From Symsagittifera roscoffensis (Eukaryota; Xenacoelomorpha; Acoela; Convolutidae), in contig NC_087069.1 of NCBI RefSeq assembly GCF_963678635.1, forward strand, positions 20,184,660 through 20,248,659: a stretch of DNA of 64,000 nt, in the 5' to 3' direction. Shown piece by piece: positions 55,506-64,000 of the stretch. The first letter of the stretch is position 1. Every line of letters starts with the position of its first letter. The notes beneath the pieces are model-generated. The model saw only the letters and a program-made list of their open reading frames with translations. It was not told the origin of the DNA and made no database searches. The position numbers were made by a program, and so were the translations under genes.

Positions 55506-57551
55506 ACAGTAGAAGATAAGGTGTTGACGGATGCGAGTGAATGCAAACAGTACTGTGGCATGCCCTTGCTGACGGATCTGGCTGTCACGATGCGGATTGA
55601 TCCGCTGGCTCTGATTCATGGACTACGGGAGTTCGTCACGGTGGTGTATGGACCCGTGATGCCATTTGCGTTCCCGGATGTGCAAGTAAAGGCATACATG
55701 AACTCGGTGTTGTATGTCAACCTAGTTTCGGTAGTGGATTGCTCCATGCTGAATTGGGTGGAACAGAAGGAGCTAAGAGGGTTACCCAGCGACGATAGGC
55801 TATTTGGAAGAATAGCGGAGCCGGGTTGGGTGTTGATGGACTTCAACAACAACTTTAAGTGCCGAATGGGCCGCGAGGACCTTTCCCATGTCCAGTTCAA
55901 CCCGAAGCTTTGGAATCTGCGACCAGTGGTGAAGGATTCAGGAGAGGCGATGAGGGTCCCACTTTTGCCAGAGGCCTACGCACACGTGAAAGAGAACCAG
56001 CAAGCGTGGCTTTCCGGGTCCAGGGCGCTGCCGGACTAATGCCCTGGATACTCACCGATAAGGAGATTGTTGTTGGGAGTCACATCTCCCGTAATTACCC
56101 CTCGCAACGGAGCGGCTCGTGATGCGGAGAAGAGAATGCTTAAGTGGAGCGAAGGGATGGAGCCGCGCTTCATCAGTTGGAACGTTGCGGCCATGCATAC
56201 GTTTGACTTCATATTTCCTGATGCTTGGAGCCGGAAGAAGATCAAATCATCATCTTCCAGGAAACCAGTGGTCTCGACTGAGGTGTGGAATGATGTGTAT
56301 ACACCTGCAGATGATCTATCAAGATTGAAGTGGTCAGGGGAGGTGAAGGTAGTAATCCTGGAGGTCGCAAAGGAGTGCAGAGGAGGCACGTACATAACGG
56401 TGGTTGATCTGGCGCCACATAGCGAGGAGTCGGTAGAATTCCTAGTGAACGATGAGTTATTCTACCATGCAGGGGATCTGACCGTACCGGCACGGCCGGA
56501 CTCGGGCATGGATATGCGAAAAGGCCCCTCGTGACCTGAGCCAAAACCAGACACGAACGATGACGAGCGGATGGATCAGGACGATGATCACATGGAGGGA
56601 AAGGGAAAGAAGTCGGGTGAAATGGACTTAGGAGCATTGGAGAGAGACTTGCTGGAATACCAGTTTAGTGAATACGACGACGGGGAAGTCGATGGGAATC
56701 TATTGCTGATGAGACCATCGTCTTTCATGTCCCCTACAAAGGAGGCGCCGGCCAGCTTATCCCCAGTGGAACCAATAAGCCTGGTGATGGACTACCGGAG
56801 GAGGGACCTACAGAAACTGCTTCATGAGTCACCAAGGAGGAGGAAGATTGAGGACAATATGAGGGTATCTTTCCTGAGCACGCTACCGGAAGAGGAGTGG
56901 GAAAGATACCAGAGTGAACTTCAACGTGAGACGAGAGTAACCTGGAACCGAGTGACTTTCATGTAGAGGACATGGGACGTGAAACGCAGATACGGGACGC
57001 AGTCTATAATGAAGGTGGGATTAAACCAACCCATCATGCGCGAGGTTCTAGAGAAAATAATGAATTCGTTTGAGTCTGATGTTCTGACCGAGTCAGTTAC
57101 AGAAGACAGTGCCGATGATCAGCAGATCACGAGGAAGCTACCCGTCAGACGAGCTAAAAAAAGGGCTGAAGCGGTTAAAGGGAAAGAACGGAAGCAGAGC
57201 CGTGAACCAGAAAGTGGTGAGGTCAAAAGCCAGCACAGTGGTGGCCTCCTTGGCAGGAGTAGCTCATTCAAGCAAAAGTGGGCAAGGAGATGGTGCGACG
57301 CTTTTCGGGGGAGAAAAAGAGAACCTGATACCCCCTATGCTATTGGCAGGTTTGACCACAACGGCTTCGAGGTCAAAGAAAATGCATGGACTCTGGCGGA
57401 TTTTAAGCTGGAAATGGAGGTCATCAGTCAGTGTGGATCTGGAGGACTTGATGATTACAAGCCCTCGAGAACCAACATGGCCCGGATGAAGCTAGAGGGA
57501 CAACTCGACGTGGTCAAGTAAAGTCGAATCACTGTACCAGACTCAGTCCAC
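55505..57551 (+). pseudogene. Second polyprotein, unassigned middle part
   Basis: One frame (frame 0) with isolated stops at 56037 (TAA), 56532 (TGA), 56964 (TAG) and 57519 (TAA). Segments include EDKVLTDASECKQYCGMPLL, ALIHGLREFVTVVYGPVMPF, FDFIFPDAWSRKKIKSSSSR, an acidic patch (DDERMDQDDDHMEGKGKK), and a basic patch (KLPVRRAKKRAEAVKGKERK) that may bind nucleic acid or serve in nuclear import. No domain is recognised. The frame between the stops stays open and coding-like, so the stops look like point damage. Confidence 0.45.
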
Positions 57552-59528
57552 ATGGGAGATCCGGTAGGGGGTTATGTGGAGATGCTGAAGGCGAGGAATT
57601 CCGCCAGAGGGCACCTGATGGCTTGGAACGAGAAGCAAGCCATGCAGGAGTATCTGAGGGAGCTGACGGAGAACTCCAACTTGAACAGGAAAGAATACGG
57701 CACGGTGATGTCCTCGGAGGCAAACGAAATCGGCCTGGAAATACTGCTAGAGATCTCTTGGTGGGCGGCCCTCCAAAGATGCTTTGACGAGACAATACAT
57801 GCGCCGGCGACGGTGAGAGCATACCTAGCTTATCCATGTACCAGGACTGACTTGCAGGTACGATTGGCCTGGTGTTTGATGGGAATTGAGAAGGCGGAGT
57901 ATGAAGCCAACAACGACTCGAAATCAAAGGAACAGGAAGTGGAATTGATGGAAGCCCTGCGAATGTTGATTTCTAGAGACAATTCTGCGATAGCCTGGGC
58001 TAAGCGTAAATATGCCCTTTGCTTCGTAAGGTTCGTGGTGGATCGTATCCCCACTCCTGTATTGGGAGAATGCATAAAGACCATTCGGCAAGGGGGAGTT
58101 GATGGTGAAAGAAACTTCCTGAGGGCACTCCTGGAGCTGTATCAGGACATGTCGCTAGCAATAGCAAACAAGGAGTCGAACGATATGGAGAACTACCGCC
58201 GGCTGGAAGAAGTGAGAAGGTATTCCAACAAAGAGTTGAAAGTGAGCCGGGAATTAACTGAAGCGGTCAGGGGACAGAAAGAGTATGCGACCTTGGGGAA
58301 GTTGAAGTCGTTCCAAAATGTGTCCGGCATACCGGGTAAGGCGTATTATCCCTTCGTGAATGAGGAAGCCAGGGAAGCGTACTTCGACTATGAACAAATT
58401 ATAGTACTCGATTTCTGGGTAGAGCGAGTCAAAGAAACTGGCATGTTGATGGTGGAAAAACCCAAGCTGGGTATAGTTTCGGAAGAACGAGTGGTCGTAC
58501 CCTCGGATCCCGAGCTGAAGGGGCAAGTGAGTTTTAATTGTGGTTCTTGGGACGGTCCCTTGAAAACCAGCTTAGTAACCATGTGGAAACTCATGAAGCC
58601 TTCTTGGTGTCCACATCCAAACGCCGATTTAATCTGGGTTATGACGGCGGATATTACGTTGGACTTGGATGATGACGCGAGTTTCCACGATCTGGCCATG
58701 ATACACCATCTGCTGGCCATAAAAGTAACGAAGCAGAAAAACAACCCATCCACGGAACCATCCGAGGGAAGTGCATCGAGTGACTGGCTGAGACAGGGCA
58801 CCTGTCTAGCTCACAATAGTGGAATGGACGGACATGTATGCAACTTGGAACATTGCTTGATTACGCTGAGCAAGCAGCATCGCCAATTGGCACAACTGTA
58901 TGGGAGGTTGAGGATGTCAGATAAGAGTGGAATGGAGTTGATCGCGGACTGTCATGGAGTAACGGAGGTAAACTTTATCACTGCCTTGGGATTTTGCAGC
59001 ATGACGAGCTCGATAGAATCACTGGAACGCCTAGAGCGTGCCCATGAGCTAGTGACGTCCCTCAGTGTGGAAGTATTACCTGGAGCACTACAGACAGAGC
59101 AGAAGATCGGAGGCTGGCGAGAAGCTCTGGAAAATGAAATGAGTTTGAAGGATAGTGAGGCCTATCATTCTGGCTCGAAATATCTGGTGGGTTCGAGCTC
59201 TGCACCATATTGCAATAGTAGATACCCTACGCACATGGTGGTGATGGATGCGAGGACACAGCAGGTGTTGGTCGGCCAACTCTTCTCTGTGCCAAAGTGC
59301 GTGAGGTTGGCCAGAATGTCGGAAAGGTCGTATGATTTATTGGCGAAGATCATTCGGGCGGTCCCGAAGAGATCTGAAGGCGAGTTGCAAGATGTAGTCG
59401 GTGAAAAGTTCATGAGATTGAACGAGGGTAATGTGAGTGAATTCCAGAAGCAGAAGGCGAGTGGAGCGTTACCCACTGAATTCCCCACCATAGAAGAAAA
59501 GGACGAGGTTGATAGAATAATTATGTAA
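57552..59528 (+). CDS. Second polyprotein, longest intact block (658 codons), unknown
   Basis: Open for 1,977 bases and begins MGDPVGGYVEMLKARNSARG, closed by TAA 59526. It is mostly helical in its first 250 residues (EISWWAALQRCFDETIHAPA, YALCFVRFVVDRIPTPVLGE), then mixed, with GSWDGPLKTSLVTMWKLMKP, ADLIWVMTADITLDLDDDAS and Cys/His clusters (CLAHNSGMDGHVCNLEHC) that may bind zinc. I cannot match it to a known family. It is one of the largest open blocks in the element, along with the hydrolase part. Confidence 0.5.
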   Translation: MGDPVGGYVEMLKARNSARGHLMAWNEKQAMQEYLRELTENSNLNRKEYGTVMSSEANEIGLEILLEISWWAALQRCFDETIHAPATVRAYLAYPCTRTDLQVRLAWCLMGIEKAEYEANNDSKSKEQEVELMEALRMLISRDNSAIAWAKRKYALCFVRFVVDRIPTPVLGECIKTIRQGGVDGERNFLRALLELYQDMSLAIANKESNDMENYRRLEEVRRYSNKELKVSRELTEAVRGQKEYATLGKLKSFQNVSGIPGKAYYPFVNEEAREAYFDYEQIIVLDFWVERVKETGMLMVEKPKLGIVSEERVVVPSDPELKGQVSFNCGSWDGPLKTSLVTMWKLMKPSWCPHPNADLIWVMTADITLDLDDDASFHDLAMIHHLLAIKVTKQKNNPSTEPSEGSASSDWLRQGTCLAHNSGMDGHVCNLEHCLITLSKQHRQLAQLYGRLRMSDKSGMELIADCHGVTEVNFITALGFCSMTSSIESLERLERAHELVTSLSVEVLPGALQTEQKIGGWREALENEMSLKDSEAYHSGSKYLVGSSSAPYCNSRYPTHMVVMDARTQQVLVGQLFSVPKCVRLARMSERSYDLLAKIIRAVPKRSEGELQDVVGEKFMRLNEGNVSEFQKQKASGALPTEFPTIEEKDEVDRIIM

Positions 59529-60347
59529 GTGGAACCCTTGCTGGGAGCCTCAGGGTATCGGACCCGAAGGAACATACTAATGACCCATGGGGAGTATCCT
59601 TGCCACTGCCTGGTGCAGACGTTGTGGTACCCCAAACGCGGGAATCTAGTGCTAGTGTGGGACGTGGAGAAGTTGTACTCCACGGGGTTGCCCGATCAAA
59701 ATCAACGAGTGTCGATCGTGGTGATGAGTGCCATGCTGGCGGTGAGGTGGTTAGAAGCCAACGCGGGCACAAGTGAGCAGGAGACGGCCGTGCCGACTCC
59801 TGAGCAGCTAAGCAACGTAAAGATGAACCGCAACTTAGATCTTTTCAGAACCACCTGCAAGATTCTGAGATAACCCAAAGCCATTGAGAGAATATGGTCA
59901 AGGAAAAGATTGATGCCTTGGTTCCGTGCTGTGAGGACATCATGGATGTATGAACGCGCGAAGCGTCATATGTCTAGGAACACGGAAGCCTATCAATCTT
60001 TCCAGCTTGATATAGGACCGGGAGCCTATAAAAGAGCGTTCTTAACGCACCGAAACGCTGTTAACACGGCGGTGAAGCGAGTAGCTGGAGCACCTTGTGT
60101 AACTGAAAATGAAAAGAGAGAGGTCTTACGAGCTGACCTAGAACGGAATGTGAGCCTGTGTCTTCATAACAGCTTTTGCAGGAACCGGGAGCAAAAGGTG
60201 AGTGTGGACTTGCTACCTTGATGCAAACCGAGGCTGTTGGAACAGGAGAGTTGGGGGACAGCCCGCAACTCTATGGACATATTGGAAAAAGTTCTAGAAG
60301 ACAGTGAAACCGAAGATCAGGATGAGGAATCAACGAAACAAGGATGA
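59529..60347 (+). pseudogene. Second polyprotein, C-terminal part
   Basis: Same frame, with TAA at 59871 and TGA at 60219, ending at TGA 60345-60347. Segments include RNILMTHGEYPCHCLVQTLW, LVLVWDVEKLYSTGLPDQNQ, and an acidic tail (KVLEDSETEDQDEESTKQG). The THGEYPCHC stretch could be metal-binding. No family recognised. A purine-rich tract follows 31 bases downstream. Confidence 0.45.
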
Positions 60348-60378
60348 TGGAAACAAAAGGAGAAGTGAAGACGTAATC

Positions 60379-60398
60379 AAGAGAGGGAGAGAAGGAGA
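60379..60398 (+). promoter_or_regulatory. Candidate polypurine tract
   Basis: A 20-base run of A and G only (AAGAGAGGGAGAGAAGGAGA) just after the last codon. In LTR retroelements such a tract primes second-strand synthesis immediately before the 3' LTR, so an LTR would be expected to start within a few bases. I could not match the sequence after it to the left leader. Confidence 0.45.
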
Positions 60399-61650
60399 CA
60401 AATTGATTGTCTTTGTGTGCTAAAACTTAAACTAATCAACAAAGTTTGGTTATTGAAACTGTTAAACTTTCTGTTTGGATTTAGTTGGTCGGACCAAACT
60501 TTGAAAGTTGTTGCAATTGTTGAAATTGTTGGAAGAAAATTTTAGTTGTGCTACTTATGTATATATATATATAGAACATAGGTGAGTATATTTACCTATT
60601 TAAACACCACTGATGTTTTAACCTGTGTAAGACACGTGTTCATTATTAGGCGACCTGGTAAGTTGGGGTAAACTCGCTTGAAGAGGGCGAGTGACTCAAT
60701 AACCTTCCTAGCCATAGAGTTTCTTAGTTTTAATATCAAAGAGGACCGCATAAATAACTGATTATACATGGTGAGTGACATTAAGTTAATTTTAACGGGT
60801 GCGTGGCCGTGCCACGTCCCAACTTTTAATCAGAAAGGGCGAAAAGAAGTTTTATGACAAGATGACGTAAGTAGTCAGAAATTAAATTTTTATCTAGGAC
60901 ACTCCTCATGGTGCAAATTTTGTGAAAATATTGAAAGGCAGTGAGATGTAGTATGATGCCATTTGTGACAAGTAGTGAGTTGAGGTGGAGTTGATAACTT
61001 TCATTTTCATATGCGATTTGTAAGATTGATTATAGAGAGCTGGAACACTACTTGACGATAACCCGGTGTTATGCGATCAATAGGGACATTGATGGGGACT
61101 GTCCGGGGAATATGTGCCATTCTGCCAGATTGGCACAGCGCAACCCTCCGGCGAAGTACGAATTAGAGAGAAAAGGCCTTAACAACGAAAAAGTGCTTGA
61201 AAGAAGGGTCGAAATATTCTAGAATTTTCTATTTTCAAAATTTCGATTGACGAACGGATATTTCTCAGAAATACGAAAAACGGCCATTTTGACCGAAAAA
61301 GTTGAGGAAAACGGAACAACACCAATAGAGTAGAAAACAGTCGCAGGAGAACACATAAAAAGGAAGCCTCTTATCGTGACAACCACGCACGATAAGACCC
61401 TTAGCGGAAGACGATAGTGGGAAAGGAGGCTTCGGTGGGGAAGTGGTGGAGAGCAGTACCCTCCCGTGCCACGAATTGAGAGTAATAACGACGTTATTAC
61501 AAGGAGAACACGGAAGCGGAGGCTTGGTCCCCCAGAGACTGATATATGGTGAAAGACTATAGTAGCTTAACTTTTTAGCTACTCTGATGCCATAGAACTT
61601 TGAATAAACACATGTATTGTTTGATATTTTAGAATATGAGTAGCTAGGAA
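60399..61650 (+). other. 3' region of the giant retroelement
   Basis: Non-coding. Contains a (TA) run near 60561-60573, one CCCTCCG motif (61144), and a hairpin-like GTAGCT...AGCTAC near 61562-61582. A polyadenylation-type signal AATAAA lies at 61603-61608. The small ORF at 60596-60781 (minus) is not convincing. The right boundary is set roughly where composition returns to AT-rich. Confidence 0.45.
61603..61608 (+). terminator. Polyadenylation signal AATAAA candidate
   Basis: Canonical hexamer near the right end of the retroelement, followed by T- and TG-rich sequence (ATGTATTGTTTG), as expected downstream of a poly(A) site. By itself it is a common word in AT-rich DNA. Confidence 0.35.
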
Positions 61651-63480
61651 GAGGAAAGGGTCAATCCATCTCCAATGGATTTAATATAGAACTGTCACCA
61701 AAATCATATTAAAATAGGGTATTCGAGCCGTGTTTTTAATAGCAATCACGTAGTCTTAGGATCCGAGACTCAGCTATGTGGTTGTGTTGGCATGTATACG
61801 AAAGCTGATCAAAAGTCGTTTGACTGATAGCCTAAAAATAGTAACTTTTTACTTAGCCCCAAAACAGACCAGAAAATCAACTGGCAAGGTCGAGACGGTG
61901 AAAAACGAGTAGAATTAAGGTAACTGACGCCTACCAGTCGTTAATAGGTACATTTTCTACGCTCCGTCGCTGTGTAGTATTTGGGCGAATGCTACAACGA
62001 TAAAGTAACAAAGCGAAAATTCATAGTAAAAATTTGATAGCATGGTATTAATTGTATCAAATGACTATAAATAGTAGCAAAACGATTACACACTATACAG
62101 CTCGACTAGAACCAGGTTGCTTGTAAAACCTAAAACGAAAGCAAGTGAATTGAGTTTGAAGCTAAGGTCGGATTTTATAATTAGGGTCCACGGTTGCTGG
62201 GTTGTTGTTTTTGTCCGTATGAGAAAAAATGAGCTTATTTTGACTTCACAAGTTTTTTTCTTGTTTAATTTTTCAACCGGATGTTAGCGTAAATGTGCGA
62301 AACCAGAGTTCGGTTGCTGCAAAAACATAGAATGTTTTGAGAACAGTTCTCTTTTCTAAATCAGTTTCCAAATTTAGCTATTTCTACATGCAAAAGAAGA
62401 AAACTGTCGAATTCTAAATTCGTTATGTTCATTTTCTTTGCAACAGCGCTATTGAAAAAAGTAAAAAGAACAAAATGAAAGACAAGACTAGCTGAAGTAT
62501 AATAAAAACATCGAAGAGTTTTTGATAACCCTGCTTTTTGATAACCCTGCTTTAGATAACTAATTAAGAGTTATTTGTTTTCGAAGACTAAAAGCCATGT
62601 CTATAATGGTAGTCATGATGTGAGTAATAAAACTTATCAAAACTACAAATCGGTAGATTTAGAACAATACAGCTATTTATGCAGTTCTGCGATAAATATG
62701 TAGGACATTACGTGAGATAGACATACCATTAAACTTCCAGCTTCAATTGCACTTGCAAGAATTGTGTTGAAATGAGGACTCGGAAAGCAATTCGTGAGCG
62801 CTTGCGTTTGAAGTTGTACGAGCGCAAAAAAAGCTCTCGGTGAATCATCTCAACCCTTGCAAATAGGTTTGACAAATGAACACTGAGGATTCGCCACACA
62901 ATCTTTTTAATGAGTCATCGACAGTTTTCATCTTTTCCATGTCTTCGATTTTTGGGTTTTGCGTGTTGAATACCTGTTTGCGTCTGTTGCATTAAGAATT
63001 TTTAGTTTTTTCTTGAATAACTATAAAACATGGTGATTACACTAGCGTTCAGCTAAGTGTGTTATTCCGAACCTTCTTTTTTCTAAGCTAACTCGCAAAT
63101 AAAAGTGTTCATTGAAAGATCAAAGTGTTCACTTATTTAGTGGCACTTTTGCTACAATCACGATCTAGCTTTTGGAAATTTCATAGCACCTTTTCTCTGC
63201 TTTTTTAAGGCTAGTCTTAAATTTTAAATGGATGACCAAAAAGTTGATGCCACGCTTTAGTCACATATTCTAGATGTTTTCTTTTACAATCAAATTGACG
63301 CAGCAGATCCTCTAAACATTCTTAAGTATGGAATACGAAACTTTTTCAGCAAGTTGAACTCGATCCAACTTTAAGACTAGATAGTACATGCCTAATTTTT
63401 GTCTCAAATTTTGCGTCTACAGTTTCCTTTCAGTCTGAAAAGAATCAACTGAAAGCATCAATACCCATGCTTTGAAAATG
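61651..63480. other. AT-rich flank, no gene seen
   Basis: No coding frame of note on either strand and no recognised repeat or RNA gene. Confidence 0.4.
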
Positions 63481-63489
63481 TAAAACTAA

Positions 63490-64000
63490 CTCTTAGCAAA
63501 ACGATTCGTGCAATGCAATAAGTTAAAAGTTTTTTTAGTTTCCTAGCTAGAATAATTTATTTAAAACATAGTAATTTTGCGAACGGAATCATTCAGTGAA
63601 ATAACCTAAAATAATTCATAGCTTAGGAGCCTTGGTTCGAAAAACTTGTTTTTTGCAAAACGATTCAGTCTACGAAATAACTTGAAATATTTCAAAGTAC
63701 TTCAGAAGAATTTATTTTTTGTGGACTGATTCACTTCAAGAAACAACCTGATATCTTTCAAAGTTTCTTACTTTCAAATGAGAAAATTGAAAATTTTGAC
63801 AAGCATTTTGGTCTATGGAAAATTCAAGCTTCATTGTTTGATTGATTTGAATAGAAAAACTTAAGCTATCCGCAAACTGATTCGGTTCATGCATGAACTT
63901 GAGACAATTCATAGCTGGTTTAGCTTGATTCAAAAAGCTTTAACTTTTTGCAAATGATGCCGTCTACGAAAAGTTTTGGAAAATTTCAAACTAATTCAGA
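63490..64000. repeat. Diverged tandem array at the right edge
   Basis: A phrase like GCAAACGATTC...TCTACGAAATAACTTGAAATATTTCAAAG recurs with many changes at about 63497, 63590, 63655, 63725, 63870 and 63952. Spacing is roughly 65-145 bp. The array continues past the window edge. The small minus-strand ORF 63736-63933 is a by-product. Confidence 0.5.

Larger units (their letters stand above)
39376..61650 (+). mobile_element. Giant Ty3/gypsy-class retroelement with two long reading frames
   Basis: About 22 kb with a base composition clearly richer in G+C than both flanks. Order: leader (39376-41716), gag, protease, reverse transcriptase, RNase H, integrase, acidic tail, macrodomain (to 51039), spacer, second polyprotein (51515-60347), 3' region. 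The RT-RNase H-integrase order and the GPY/F-like module after the integrase place it in the Ty3/gypsy class. Every gene has isolated stops and a few frameshifts, yet most frame is preserved, so it is a fairly young dead copy or suffers assembly errors. I could not identify a matching pair of long terminal repeats by eye, so both ends are approximate. The usual size for this class is 4-12 kb. Confidence 0.8.

Noticed and set aside
41717-60347. Alternative genetic code or stop-codon readthrough explaining the in-frame stops
   Set aside because: All three stop codons occur, single-base frameshifts are equally common, and one stop sits in the reverse transcriptase active site next to another lost residue. 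Damage or sequence error is simpler.
39376-61650. Long terminal repeats at the ends of the giant retroelement
   Set aside because: Shared words such as GGCCATTTTGA (40031 and 61283) and single CCCTCCG motifs were seen, but no extended alignment; not enough to call LTRs.

Overview
The window looks like nuclear DNA of an animal, probably an invertebrate. It is AT-rich, gene-poor, and most of it can be assigned to mobile elements: a Polinton/Maverick with its own terminal repeats, fragments of related Polintons, a repeated gag-bearing element, and a very large Ty3/gypsy-class retrotransposon. I see no bacterial gene layout, tRNA, rRNA or CRISPR array, and I cannot name the species from the sequence.

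Layout. (1) 1-6436 is AT-rich flank with a G-rich tract (about 1740-2000) and a 0.9 kb repeat (645-1578) whose second copy lies at 23224-24112. (2) 6443-21380 is one complete Polinton insertion. Inverted terminal repeats begin AGTAGTAT and end ATACTACT, and both sides carry the same 6-bp target duplication, CAGGTC. On the minus strand it holds a broken protein-primed DNA polymerase B. On the plus strand it holds a packaging ATPase present twice because an internal ~1.1 kb block is duplicated, then hypothetical proteins, a minor-capsid-like protein, a small basic core protein, a double-jelly-roll-type major capsid protein and an adenain-like cysteine protease. The integrase is missing, removed by an internal deletion near 17539. 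(3) 21387-24480 is flank with one possible host exon on the minus strand. (4) 24481-39175 is a mosaic. Three related units with a retrotransposon-type gag (24481-27530, 32097-35436, 36329-39175) alternate with a second, partial Polinton (27531-32096) that keeps the integrase, and with a third MCP-tail plus protease fragment. Part of this is a local tandem duplication of about 4.2 kb. (5) 39176-39375 is a 200-N assembly gap.

(6) About 39376-61650 is the most unusual part: a GC-richer retroelement of roughly 22 kb. A 2.3 kb leader contains an array of CCCTCCG motifs. Then come gag (CCHC knuckle), retropepsin, reverse transcriptase, RNase H, integrase (HHCC, D,D35E, GPY/F-like module) and a long acidic tail that leads into a macrodomain resembling the OARD1/TARG1 type. 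After a ~475 bp spacer, a second reading frame of about 8.8 kb (51515-60347, roughly 2,940 codons) follows. It is interrupted by eleven isolated stop codons and about three frameshifts. It encodes a coiled-coil region, an SGNH/GDSL hydrolase domain with all catalytic blocks in place, a second weaker SGNH-like segment, and more than 1,700 codons that I cannot assign. (7) 61651-64000 is AT-rich flank ending in a diverged tandem array.

How the parts relate. All capsid, polymerase, integrase and reverse transcriptase genes here carry stops, frameshifts or lost catalytic residues, so every element looks like a dead copy. Copies A and B of the Polinton share a defect in the protease and differ in others, so they descend from an already damaged or peculiar ancestor. 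The giant retroelement joins two enzyme folds not usual in Ty3/gypsy elements, a macrodomain and an SGNH hydrolase, to a standard gag-pol. That combination is my main candidate for a little-described system.
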